Under the pieces are notes generated by a model. The model saw only the letters and a program-made list of their open reading frames with translations, was not told where the DNA came from and did not search any database. Position numbers and translations under genes: made by a program. This document shows, in pieces, positions 55,601 through 64,000 of a stretch of 64,000 nucleotides of DNA. The stretch is from assembly GCA_006937955.1 (NCBI GenBank), contig SSNP01000095.1, forward strand, positions 45,555 through 109,554. Reading direction: 5' to 3'. Source of the DNA: Pachypanchax playfairii (Eukaryota > Chordata > Actinopteri > Cyprinodontiformes > Aplocheilidae). Each line of letters starts with the position of its first letter. Position 1 is the first letter of the stretch.

Positions 55601-58600
55601 TAATGAAGGACCATATTAACATAGTCTCATTAATAATGAAACATTTGGTGAAACCTTTTTCTAATTTGAATTAATTATTGAAAAATATGTTATACAAAGT
55701 GTCAACTTTATAAATAAAACAAAATACAATAAATGTGTTTTATTGTCTCAGCAGTAAGAAACTACCTATGAGTTTTACTTGGCGGTTTTTGTTGTTGCCT
55801 TTTCTGATCATAAAAAACAATGAAGATTTACTTCTTAAACACGATTCCATCCTTTAAAATAGTTTTATATTTGTGGAGGAAATTTGGAAACACCCCAAAT
55901 GTGCATGTGTAAATAAATGATATGCTTAACTCCGGTATGTTATTTATAGGGATCGACCCTGATAGTTATCGGGCCGATATTAGAAAAAATGACGTCATTC
56001 AGATAAGTCAGATAACAAAGTTTTCACCGATAAATGGAGCCCATAATAAAACAATGACAAACATGACACTGCTGTTCTTAGCTGGGGAGTTTTTCAAGCC
56101 TGCCAACATGTACGCATTTTTCATAGAACTCTGCAATTTGACATCCACATACGCTGGTACGACTCGCTCCTCTAAACTACGCAAAAAGCAGCAGATATGT
56201 GAGTTCTGTGGTAAATGTGCACATGCGGTTCTCATGTCTGACAACACATGCAAGCAGTCTCAGTCAGCCAGTGTAGGAAAGCAGAGAACAAACTTACAGC
56301 GTAACATCCCGCCCCCTCCTCTCTGCCTTCTCTTGCCTCTCTATCTCGACTCCCTGCACAAAGGTAAACTGTGTGTGTTTGTGTGTGTGCGTGTTTGTGT
56401 GTGCGCGTGTTTGTGTGTGTGGGTGTCTGTCTGTGGACCTACCAGTGGTAAATATGAACCATAATGTTACTTTAACTGCACGTGGAAATATATGAGCCAA
56501 AATCTAAATAAAAAATAAAAAAAGTTGAAATGAAAAATACTTTATTTATCCCAGAAGGGAAATTCAAGGAGACATGGAGAACAGCTTGACCTTCACTCTC
56601 CAGGCTGCCAGTATACCCGGCGCGCGTCGATCAGGCCAGTAAGATCACACAGGAGAATACATACAAATACATACATTCATATACATAAGCACGCATCAGC
56701 CTGTGTGTTAGGAAAAACAAGATGAATAAGACCACGTAAGGTCAGAGGGAGGAGAAAAAAAAGGTTCCCTACACCCAGTGCCCCATCAAGAGGGGGCGCT
56801 TGATATAAGCAATAAAAACCTCCAGCGGGGGGGGGTGGGGGGGGGTGGAGAGAGATTCACGAGACATGTTGAGAACTTTCTTGAGGATGTGAATGTAATC
56901 AGTGTATGTGGTTGTGTGCAGAGAGTTATCAAGGACACCGTCTCTGGGACAACGCAGATGTTATGTCTTCCACAGTCTTTGGCGCCCGGTGGACACGGGT
57001 AAGGAGGGGGCTGTGTGTCTCGGTGCTCACTGCTCCAGGAGGAATTTAGTGTTTTGGCCTTGAGGCCAGCCGAAAAGAGATAACAGAGATTAAGTTGAAG
57101 CTGAAGAATTGCAACAGCTTCTCATTGTCCATATGGTGCACTATTGTGGAAAAAGTCAGAAAAAGTCAGAATAATCCGAATTAGGCCAAATTGCATAGTC
57201 CAATCAATCAATCAATCACTTTTCCACTCCGAGCCGAAACTGCAACTTCTCCAAGGTGGCACCAATCCTTCCAGTGAGATCCAGCAGCGCACCCAGTTTA
57301 CGGTTCAGCTCCAGGACCCCATCAGCCAGCTTACGATCCCGCTCCTGGACCTCCCGGTCCCGTTCGAGAATCACAGCCAGCTGGTTGCGGTACTGCTCCG
57401 AAACTGCATCCAGTTTGCGATCCAGATCTCCGAATCTTTTAGTCCAAGTGTTGCCAGATCCAGCCCATGACATCCATAACTTTAGAATTTGCAGATACAT
57501 CAGGTAACCACCAACGCCGATCAGCAGATACCCCATGATCAATAATCCAAATATGTAGACATCCTCCACGTCTTCGACAGCCAGAACAGACAGGCATACC
57601 ATCTTCCACTCACCCCAGGAATCCATGATATACCCAGCCGGAAATGTCGACTCCGGGCATGATGGCTCCCCCTTTTTCACCCTTAAGTTTGAGAAAACTT
57701 TGTCCAATGCATTGAGTGACCACGAAACCAGATCCATTTTCTAATTTTCAATTTGCAGCAGCCAGTACAGAGAAACACAGAGACGAGACGAAAAGTAGGA
57801 ACAGTGGGGGGGGGGGAGGAAGATAAGGGAGCAGCTGGAAAGCCTCCGTTCACAACGAGAGGCGGAAGAAGAAAAGTTTATTTTTTTCTCAGCAAATCTA
57901 TCGATCATGCATCATGAAAGAGAAAGAAAAGACAGAGGTGTGTGCGTGTGTTGTAGCCTATATATATGTCATGGCAGGTGAGGGAGATGAAGACAGGAAG
58001 AGTCAGGACAGCAGACCAGCCAAAAACAAGAGGGTCCATGTCCCTCTGAAGTTTTAGAATTAATAACTAAGTACAGTGTCCATGCCTGTGTGATGACTGA
58101 TTCAAAAACTGTAGTTAAAAGGACATCAGGGTCAGCAAAATAACAATATTTTAAATATATAGTTACCTCAGTTTGTTAACAGCATTTTTATGTTGTGAAA
58201 GTGTTTCTGTGTTCAACCGAAAGGCTGTCATGATATGGCGTGAGATAGATGGGTGCAAAATGTCAATATTTTCTTTTTTTAAAGCTTTGTAATTAAAAAT
58301 CTAGGTTTTATTGTTTTTTATAACCAATTTCCAGAGAGTGAACAGGGAAATTACTGCATGTAAAGCAATGGAGTTTGAAAAAGTCTGCAAAAAAAAAAAA
58401 AAGATGCACAATAAAATTGATACTCAGAATATTTTGTTAAGTTTGGCAGGTCTGGAATCACCACCAGCAACTAAGAAGGTGTCTGGGCTAGTGCATACTG
58501 ATGAGGCATTTGTGAAAGTCAAAATGTTTGATAGAGATGATCTGAGGGCTGAGGAAATTATTGAGAAAATTATAGCCAAAGACCCGGGATTTCGCCAACA

Positions 58601-60773
58601 AATTCATCACGCAGAACCGCTATTTTGTTATCTGTTTTGGTTACGAAAAGCAGGAAGTTATCGATTATCGTTATCGGTTCTAAAAATCTGCAATCGTGCA
58701 TCCCTACATATTTAATGTTTAAGGGTAACATCTCCTTATTTCGATGTGCGTGTTTGTGGGGAAAATAAAAGGTAAATTAAAGTCTGAATTAGAGTAAATT
58801 TTACAAATGGAAAACAAACCTTTTAAGCTCATGCGACGCTGAACAATTTGCCCAAACCGATTCTCCAGCTCAAATCTGTGAGAAAGTTACACAAGAACTT
58901 TAAAAAAAAAACAATAACCGTCTTTGGTATTCATTCTGTATTATCAGATACTTCTCTGCTTCAAGACAACTGATTTCAAAAGTCCAAATTTATGTTAAAT
59001 TACATGTAAATAAATTTGCTCAGAATTATGTGAATTAATTCTGACATTTTATGTGCATAAATTTAGATATTTCAATTATTTTTAACAATTTACTGCTTTT
59101 TGGTTTGTTTTTATGCAAACAGCACCCCAAAAAATTGTATTTATTTTTTTAAAGTTTATTCTTCTCTCACTTTTCTCTCGTCATTTTAAAACCTTATGAA
59201 ACCATGTTATCACAATATGATTTTCTTTTAAAGAATATGGCACTTAAAGGGATAACAGACTTATGGGTGGCAGTAGCTCATGAGGTAAAACAGGTCGTCG
59301 GATTACGGGAAGGTCACGGGAGTCACCATTTCAAATCTGAAAAAATTGCTTTTCTGCTGGGGTCCTGGTGGAATAACAGCCTGCCTCCAGGCAGCAGAGG
59401 CCACAATATGTAGTTTATCACCACCAAACATGTGAGTGTAAACTTGTAGTGTGAAGTACTTTGAGTCGTCTGACTTTTAAACAAAGCAGAACATTTCTGC
59501 TGAACGTGACAATATGTTGAGAGGCTAAAGTAATAATTTGAATCAGGTGTGTTGAAGCAGGTAAATATAAAAAAACATGCAGGACAGTGAGTCCCAAAGA
59601 CCAACAAATTTGTACTGTAAAGACACAAAGAAACTAAAGATCAAAACTGAACAAACATTATCTTCCATTTCAACACCCATAAATTCTGCAAAAAGCAATG
59701 CAGTTGCTTTAGTTTAAGCATCTAACCTGAAAGCCTGGAAGATTGGTTGTTGCAAGATGATGATGCGGATCAGTGAAAGAGAATTTGGTCTTACATCACT
59801 GATTGCTGAGGCCATGCCATCCAGCATAGCTCTACAGGCCACACCAAAGTCCAAACCACCTTGTCCTGAAGGGATGGACAAACAGTTGCAGTAAATCCAC
59901 ATGTACTTACAGTATAAACCCTGTTTTGATGTATCTGTTTGTAATGAGATGTTGGTCATTGTCATTTAAGCTGATCTCCAGAGGTCATTAGGTCAGAGGT
60001 CAAATCTGCTATTTTGTCTTGATCCAGTGTATGTTAGGCGTTTATTTAAAACATGAATCAAACTTGACAAAGTTAAACTATTTTTCTGAACCAATTTGAT
60101 GTTAACAGAACGATATTACTCATGACAGTAACAGCAGTGTGATGAATCACGCACCAGTGTTAATGGCGGGGAAGGCCACCGAACCAAATCCTTTGTTCTC
60201 ACAGTGTCTTAATATCTTGATGCAGTTCTTGCTGATCAACTGAGGGTCACAATTAAAGCCAGCATGGAAAATCTCTTTACAACCAAGTAATCCAGGTCCT
60301 GTAATGTGCATCCCATCGGCTGGAATGCCCACTGAAAACAAATGGATATACATTTTTTAAAATGACCAAAGGGAACATCAAAAGAGTTAACACATATTTT
60401 CATTGTAAAGACAAATAAACAGTAAAACCCTTTAAAAAGTCTGTAGCTACTGAGAATTGTATTTGTTCTTTAGGTTTACCTTTAGCTAATTCTGCATGGA
60501 CAGACGGCCCTGCAGCAGTCAGAATAGCCTTAGAGACGCCTGTTGAGTCCAAGACATGACAGTAAGGACCAAAGCAAAAGGATACTACATGAAGACATTT
60601 AGAAAAAAAAATGTTTCTGATCCTACCAGCCTTGTGGTTGGAGAAGTCAGTTGTGTTGACGATAACGTCAGTTCCTGCATTTGTGATGTCACCATGAACC
60701 ATCTGAAGCTTGACTCCTCCCAACATAGCTGTGACCTCATTGTTAGTTGCAGAAACATGACGGTAAAAGGAAG
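49666..60773 (-). CDS. parp14: PARP14-like mono-ADP-ribosyltransferase, 3' part of the gene
   Basis: Minus-strand exons in reading order: 60773-60627, 60539-60480, 60331-60155, 59865-59727, 58875-58820, 55469-54759, 53438-53305, 53212-53035, 49940-49666. All junctions and phases agree. The first four encode a macrodomain (VHGDITNAGTDVIVNTTD, then AFPAINTG-QGGLDFGVA), which reads ADP-ribose. The 711-base exon holds a KH-like stretch and a WWE domain (VQWAVKDENGDWQELC). The last three form the ART domain: DWELPSHWEPM, FLYHGTSADSC with the NAD-binding His, then VYFAVDANYSASRYSPPD with the second-motif Tyr, ending AYPEYLVTF. PARP14-type enzymes are cytosolic, interferon-linked mono-ADP-ribosyltransferases. 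Exon one needs one base from an upstream exon, so more exons (further macrodomains) should lie beyond 61609-64000. It is convergent with tfr2. Other macrodomain PARPs (PARP15) are possible but less likely. Confidence 0.85.
50240..50945. mobile_element. PIF/Harbinger-derived foldback
   Basis: The segments about 50260-50420 and 50790-50920 are diverged inverted copies (for example AGTGACCAATCAAA against TTTGATTGGTCACT). Each arm contains the start of the same ORF, MDETE, facing inward. The minus-strand copy continues, after a frame shift, into a PIF-type transposase N-terminus (50468-50698, including CLDPESFKRILEIVGSSI). No DDE catalytic domain remains. It lies in the last intron of the parp14-like gene. 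Confidence 0.65.
51178..52779 (-). mobile_element. full-length Tc1 element, copy 2
   Basis: 1602 bp, the same length as copy 1 (12692-14293) but inverted. TA flanks are at 51176-51177 and 52780-52781. The left terminus has one change (CAGAGGGG for CAGTGGGG). It sits in the last intron of the parp14-like gene, in the gene's own orientation. Confidence 0.95.
51394..52416 (-). CDS. Tc1 transposase, intact (DD34E), second copy
   Basis: 340 residues, apparently identical to the protein at 13055-14077: N-terminal paired helix-turn-helix, then the catalytic motifs IIWSDETK, FQHDNDPKH and DLNPIENLW. It has no stops. Two undamaged copies of one transposase in 64 kb mean that the family can, in principle, still move. 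The only differences I noticed are in noncoding parts and the left terminus. Confidence 0.95.
   Translation of the reverse strand: MAKTKELSKDTRNKIVDLHQAGKTESAIGKQLGVKKSTVGAIIRKWKTYKTTDNLPRSGAPRKISPRGVKMITRTVSKNPRTTRRDLVNDLQRAGTKVTKATISNTLRRQGLKSCSARRVPLLKPGHVQARLRFAREHLDDPEEDWENIIWSDETKIELFGRNSTCRVWRGKNAELDPKNTIPTVKHGGGNIMLWGCFSARGPGRLIRVKERMNGAMYRKILSENLLPSARALKMRRGWVFQHDNDPKHTARATKEWLRKKHFKVLEWPTQSPDLNPIENLWRELKVRVAQRQPQNITALEEICMEEWAKIPATVCENLVKTYRKRLTSVIANKGYITKY
53489..54694 (+). mobile_element. second Tc1-like family, 1.2 kb, near-intact
   Basis: Short inverted termini CACTCACCG(T/G)CCACTTT with TA at 53487-53488 and 54695-54696. It contains one transposase frame with a single stop. 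It lies between the WWE exon and the first ART exon of the parp14-like gene, antisense to it. Confidence 0.9.
53637..54662 (+). pseudogene. Tc1-like transposase with one TAG
   Basis: The frame starts MGKKGDLSNFERGMVVGAKM with a helix-turn-helix (LGFSRTTISRVYREW). It is stopped by TAG at 53829-53831 and is then open to 54662 through the catalytic blocks VAWSDESRF, FQQDNAPCH and DLNPIEHLW. Apart from that stop, length and motifs are those of a normal Tc1-family enzyme of about 340 residues. It belongs to a different lineage from the CAGTGGGG Tc1 copies. Confidence 0.9.
56370..56436. repeat. (TG)n microsatellite, interrupted
   Basis: Alternating TG with C and T interruptions inside the hAT-like element. 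Confidence 0.9.
56525..57850 (-). mobile_element. non-autonomous retroelement with LINE-type 3' end
   Basis: Read on the minus strand, it has a leader (from about 57850), one ORF (57737-57216), a roughly 690-base 3' region, and the end GGAAATT-type text with AATAAAGTATTT, as in the 3' ends of several fish LINEs (plus-strand ATACTTTATTTATCCCAGAA). No reverse transcriptase or endonuclease is encoded. It looks like a passenger mobilised by a LINE. Boundaries are approximate. Confidence 0.5.
57216..57737 (-). CDS. unknown 173-residue membrane/coiled-coil protein in a retroelement
   Basis: An undamaged ORF from an ATG at 57737. Residues about 1-60 are polar and amphipathic (MDLVSWSLNALDKVF). Residues about 66-92 form a strong hydrophobic stretch (VYIFGLLIMGYLLIGVGGYL), probably one membrane-spanning helix. 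Residues about 100-165 are a heptad-rich, charged coiled coil (FGDLDRKLDAVSEQYRNQLA onward) with repeated DR-E/KLADG-like segments. I recognise no catalytic motif. The ORF lies antisense to nothing and parallel to the parp14-like gene, inside an intron. It could be an ORF1-like RNA- or membrane-binding protein of the retroelement, or a captured host gene. I do not assign a function. Confidence 0.55.
   Translation of the reverse strand: MDLVSWSLNALDKVFSNLRVKKGEPSCPESTFPAGYIMDSWGEWKMVCLSVLAVEDVEDVYIFGLLIMGYLLIGVGGYLMYLQILKLWMSWAGSGNTWTKRFGDLDRKLDAVSEQYRNQLAVILERDREVQERDRKLADGVLELNRKLGALLDLTGRIGATLEKLQFRLGVEK
59262..59480 (+). repeat. tRNA-derived SINE, degenerate
   Basis: GGGTGGCAGTAGCTCATGAGG head and GTAGTTTATCACCACCAAAC tail, as in the copy at 44396. 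Intronic in the parp14-like gene. Confidence 0.65.
59535..59600. repeat. MITE-like repeat, second copy of the one at 1318
   Basis: ATTTGAATCAGGTGTGTTGA and AACATGCAGGACAGTGAG parallel the text at 1318-1402. Confidence 0.5.
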
Positions 60774-60934
60774 CTAAAGATTTTGCCCCCAAAAATAAGA
60801 AAAATGATTAATAATAATTACATTTAAATCTTAAGTAAAATGTACTTTGTTGTTGTCCGAAAGAAGACATCATGAGTCCAATGGCCAGAAAACAACAAGA
60901 CCATTTCCTAAAATGGATTCAGCAGCAGGATTTG

Positions 60935-61175
60935 GGCAGGTGTGACTGCGGCTGTGTCTGAATTCAGGGTCTGTGTCCTTCCAAAGTCTTATTTGAAGGA
61001 TGTTAGTCACACAGCCGTGACGAAAACTGTCCAAATTCCAAGGATTCTTCAAATACTTACTACAAATGCATCCTATTTTTCCCTGAATTTTAAGGATGGG
61101 TCTGATGGATCCTTTCACGTTCCGCATATCCCACAATTCTTTTCGACAACTCGGCAGAGAGTTCAAACCAATGAC
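60935..61175. repeat. palindromic MITE-like repeat
   Basis: The segment has facing motifs (CAGGGTCTGTGTCCTTCCAA; AAATTCCAAGGATTC; GGATCCTTTCACGTTCC) of a type frequent in fish. It lies upstream (5') of the first visible parp14 exon. 61176-61608 shows no gene. Confidence 0.35.
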
Positions 61176-61608
61176 AGGCGAAGCAAGCGGTAGCGCAGAG
61201 GGAGAGGCGTTTGGACTCAGCTGTAAGTTTTAAAAAAACTAATGGTACAAAAAGTAAATTCTTACAATGGTGGTCTAATTGGTTTTAGTGTTAAGCATAT
61301 TTTTATTGTATGTTTACATCTCCAAAAAATTCACGTTCGTACCTCCTGTATAAGTATGCCCTTACACACACAGGTAATTTCTTGCTGGTGATTTAAATGT
61401 TTTCAAATATTTTTTTAAGGATGAAAAAGCAGAAAAACACCTTTATCGAGTGCCGGAGCGACCTGTGGGGTGGAGGTACAACAATAAATCTATTATCTAT
61501 TTACTCTTAGCCAGCCAGCAGCGAAGAAGAGGAGGACATGGATCAAGAGCTCAAATGTCGTAACAGTGGGGATTCAGATCACTGTATGGATCTAGGAATA
61601 AGTGTATT

Positions 61609-62412
61609 TGTTATGTGCTGGGCACATAGTGTTCTTTTATATTATTTTTCCTTACCTTTTTGGTAAGTATATTTTGTAATTTTTGGGAAACCTTTTTGGA
61701 GTTATACTTTTTGTAATAATTTTTTGATAACGTTTTAGTAATTATAATTTTTGGTAATTCTACTTTTGTAATTCTACTTTTCTGTTGTTTAGACAACTTT
61801 GTGAATCTTTTTGTCCTCTTTTGTAGGTTTCCTTTTTGTAGGTTTCCTTTTTGTAGGTTTTTTTAGGTCTTGGAGCGCTTGCCTCCACCCGCCTATAAAT
61901 AGGCTGGCCTTCAGGCGCGCTCGCTCTCTCTCTCCTCCCTCGCTCCAGCTCCAGGCGCGCCTCCGGTGTGCGTACCTGCCTGCCACCTGCTGGGGTCACA
62001 GGTCGGAGCTTAGCTCCATGATTTAGCGTTTGGGTTAGCTTCAGCTTTTGCTCTTTTTGTTCTTTTGGCCTGGTGGGACCGGCTGTCCTGTTTTCGCTTC
62101 TTTATTTATTTTTGGGTTTAGGACCTTTTTGTCTTTTTCTTAGTTTGGCCGTGGGATTAGCTCCTACGGCTGCATAGCAGTTGGCCTGCGACCACGGCCT
62201 TATGTTATGTTTGGCAGGCTCACCAGGTCCATCTTTCTTTTGCTACTTTGTTGTTTTTGCTGTTTTTTCTATTTTAGGGCACGGGGAAAGGAACGTCGGC
62301 CATGACGAAAACTTAGAGAAAAAAATGAAGAAAATTAATTCAATAAAACTAATTTGAATTCCGCTCCTTGTCCGTGTCCTTTTAAATATGTTTTGTCCTT
62401 TGGGTCATAACA
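61609..62412 (+). repeat. 5' LTR of the Gmr1-like element
   Basis: 804 bp, TGTTATG...CATAACA inverted ends. Inside are a TATAAATA box (about 61894) and, near the end, AATAAA (about 62341), as expected for a promoter and poly(A) signal within an LTR. A threefold TTTTTGTAGGTTTCC tandem is at 61823-61866. Confidence 0.7.
61894..61901 (+). promoter_or_regulatory. LTR TATA box
   Basis: CCTATAAATAGGC, about 30 bases before a GC-rich stretch where transcription probably starts. Confidence 0.55.
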
Positions 62413-62417
62413 TATTT

Positions 62418-62435
62418 ATGGGGGCTCGTTAAACT
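62418..62435 (+). other. primer-binding site, tRNA-Pro-like
   Basis: ATGGGGGCTCGTTAAACT, six bases after the LTR end. The first ten bases match the usual tRNA-Pro-type site (TGGGGGCTCG). Confidence 0.5.
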
Positions 62436-62653
62436 AAAGGATCCCTAGTGAAGCCTGGTCGTGCCCTTTGTTACCTTTTGTTAGTTGCAGGTAGTATTTT
62501 TTGATTGTGTCATTTTGGATTTTTTTGGCACAATTGGGGCTTTGTTTAATGACTTTGTGTGAGTGTGAGGGACTTTAGTGGGCTTAGCAGGACCTTGTTG
62601 TTTGAGCTTTTATTGTGCGTTTTTTGTAATTGGCTGTCTGATTCTGGTTAATT

Positions 62654-64000
62654 ATGGAGTTTAACCTAGAGGAGTTTTCTAAGGCGCCAACATTGGAGGA
62701 TTTAAATAAATGCACTAGAGAGCAATTGTTGTTAGTGGCCGAACAATTTAAGGTAGCTGTGCCTAAACAAGCTAAAAAGAAAATTATAAGGGACGAAATA
62801 TTAAATGCGTTGGTTAAGGATGGAGTTTTTCCACCCAGTGTTTCGGAGAAGGAGATGAGGCCTTCGTATTCAGATGTGTTGTCTGTGGAGGATACAGTGC
62901 GTCTAAAAGAACTCGACTTGGAGCGTGAGCGGATTGCGTTAAGGGAAATTGAGCTCCGCGTGGAACAAATAAAGGTGGAGAAGGACGCGGAGATCCGTCT
63001 GCGTCAACTCGAGCTTGCTGCGGGTGGGCCGCGCGAACCCAGAGAATTTGACGTGAGTAAAAATATTCGTTTGGTACCGCAATTTAATGAGAGAGACGCG
63101 GATAAATATTTTACTTTATTTGAAAGAGTGGCATTGGCACTTAAATGGCCTAAAGATGTGTGGTCTCTGTTACTACAGTGCACACTTGTGGGAAAGGCAC
63201 AAGAGGCGTATGCGTCACTGTCTGTAGAAGACAGCTTGGACTTTGATAAAGTTAAAAATGCTATTTTGAAAGCTTATGAATTGGTGCCTGAAGCATACCG
63301 GCAGAAGTTTCGGAGGCTCAGAAAGAATAATGATCAAACATACGTTGAGTTTGTACGTGATAAGGAAATGCTTTTTGATAGATGGTGTTTGTCTCAAAAA
63401 GTGACTGATTTTTCTGAACTAAAACAGCTAATATTAATGGAAGAATTTAAGAACTGTTTGCCCGAAAAAGTAACAACCTATTTAAATGAAAATAAAGTTA
63501 AAGATGTGTCACAAGCTGCCGTGCTCGTTGACGAGTATATGTTGACGCATAAAATGAGTTTTGAGCGCCCTTATGGCTTTAATAAATTTGAAAAAGTTAA
63601 TGGAAATGGTAAAGATGTAATAAAGAAGGCATTTTTGCCTGCAGAGCAAAGTGTGACTCCTGCCTCTGGGGGTGCTGGAAATAAATCAGAGTCGCCTCAG
63701 TTAAAAACTAATGATAACGTAACGTGCTTTTATTGTAAAAAGAAAGGGCATATTGTGGCGAACTGTCCGGTTCTGGCGAGGAAAAACGTTAAACCTGTCG
63801 CGCTAGTTAAGACCCCGTTAGTGCCCGAGAAAACGGCTGAGTGTACAGATTTTAAACCTTTCATAATGGATGGCTTTGTGGCTGTGGGTAATGATGGTAC
63901 GAAGATCCCAGTTAAAATATTAAGGGATACAGCAGCCTCTAAGTCATTCATTTTGGAAGGCATTTTGCCATTAAATTCTGACACCGCTGTGGGTTGTGAC
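62654..64000 (+). CDS. Gag (SCAN-like) and start of protease, open to window end
   Basis: An ATG at 62654 opens a frame without stops for 449 codons, to the window edge. N-terminal helical region with a Leu-rich motif (about 1-60); a long charged coiled coil (about 80-130, LKELDLERERIALREIEL); a capsid segment (FTLFERVALALKWP) followed by a SCAN-like helical region (AYELVPEAYRQKFRRL, LILMEEFKNCLPEKV, AAVLVDEYML); then a CCHC zinc knuckle (CFYCKKKGHIVANC) at about 63727-63768. The protease follows, with the active-site motif as LRDTAAS rather than the usual D-T/S-G. SCAN domains of vertebrate zinc-finger proteins derive from the Gag of Gmr1-like elements; the resemblance here supports that placement. 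Intact coding suggests a young copy. Confidence 0.75.
   Translation, partial: MEFNLEEFSKAPTLEDLNKCTREQLLLVAEQFKVAVPKQAKKKIIRDEILNALVKDGVFPPSVSEKEMRPSYSDVLSVEDTVRLKELDLERERIALREIELRVEQIKVEKDAEIRLRQLELAAGGPREPREFDVSKNIRLVPQFNERDADKYFTLFERVALALKWPKDVWSLLLQCTLVGKAQEAYASLSVEDSLDFDKVKNAILKAYELVPEAYRQKFRRLRKNNDQTYVEFVRDKEMLFDRWCLSQKVTDFSELKQLILMEEFKNCLPEKVTTYLNENKVKDVSQAAVLVDEYMLTHKMSFERPYGFNKFEKVNGNGKDVIKKAFLPAEQSVTPASGGAGNKSESPQLKTNDNVTCFYCKKKGHIVANCPVLARKNVKPVALVKTPLVPEKTAECTDFKPFIMDGFVAVGNDGTKIPVKILRDTAASKSFILEGILPLNSDTAVGCD

Larger units (their letters stand above)
55948..58706. mobile_element. hAT-like element with nested insertions
   Basis: The left end TAGGGATCGACC and the right end, read inward TAGGGATGCACG, are hAT-type termini. 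The 8-mers outside (GTTATTTA and CATATTTA) agree at six of eight positions. Inside are AT-rich arms with ATCGG/TATCG motifs, a 57-residue-scale plus-strand piece with CEFCGKCAH, the retroelement at 56525-57850, and an unrecognised plus-strand frame at 58311-58715. No complete transposase is present. It occupies the intron of the parp14-like gene between 55470 and 58819. Confidence 0.55.
61609..64000 (+). mobile_element. Gmr1-like Ty3/Gypsy retrotransposon, 5' part
   Basis: The 5' LTR (61609-62412), a primer-binding-site-like GGGGGCTCG (62420-62428), a leader of about 225 bases and an open gag/protease frame to the window edge. It is cut off by the window, not by damage. It lies upstream of the parp14-like exons and in the opposite orientation. 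Confidence 0.75.

Noticed and set aside
61760..61999. Minus-strand KKETYK-repeat frame
   Set aside because: Complement of the T-rich tandem inside the Gmr1-like LTR; no conserved protein.

Overview
The window is nuclear DNA of a ray-finned fish, most likely a percomorph-type teleost. The evidence is spliced genes with GT-AG introns, a transferrin-receptor-2 gene, a PARP14-type gene, and a dense, young load of typical teleost transposons: Tc1 elements, Ty3/Gypsy elements with a chromodomain, CR1/L2-type LINEs, tRNA-headed SINEs, hAT, Harbinger and CACTA remnants. There is no bacterial, organellar or CRISPR content. One assembly gap of 411 N lies at 4864-5274.

Layout. 281-3600 (-) is a broken CACTA/EnSpm (tnp2/DUF4218-type) gene. 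4324-5274 holds a SINE, a 164-bp tandem duplication and the gap. 5880-15540 (+) is a BEN-domain gene of the BEND5 type. Its exons are intact at splice level, but its coiled-coil exon carries two compensating one-base shifts, and a full-length Tc1 sits in the intron that splits its BEN domain. 16310-35690 is a transposon graveyard: LINE ORF1 copies, a nested minus-strand Gypsy containing a solo LTR and half a Tc1, a second plus-strand Gypsy stopped by five TAG codons, and truncated LINEs. 36300-48202 (+) is tfr2, with 17 coding exons and 784 residues, apparently intact. 49666-60773 (-) is the C-terminal part of a PARP14-like gene (macrodomain, WWE, ADP-ribosyltransferase), convergent with tfr2. 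Its introns hold a Harbinger foldback, a second full-length Tc1, another Tc1-like family and a hAT-like element with a retroelement nested inside. 61609-64000 (+) is the 5' end of an LTR element whose Gag contains a SCAN-like region, and it runs off the window.

How it fits together. The host content is three genes: iron sensing and uptake (tfr2), probable interferon-type mono-ADP-ribosylation (parp14-like), and a possible transcriptional repressor (BEND5-like). Nearly everything else is mobile DNA. Two Tc1 copies 38 kb apart have the same length and apparently the same 340-residue protein, so this family was active very recently. The least explained items are a 173-residue ORF with a membrane segment and a coiled coil inside a LINE-tailed repeat (57216-57737), a 693-bp foldback with 217-bp arms at a TTAA site (37231-37923), and a few exon-like stretches I could not name.
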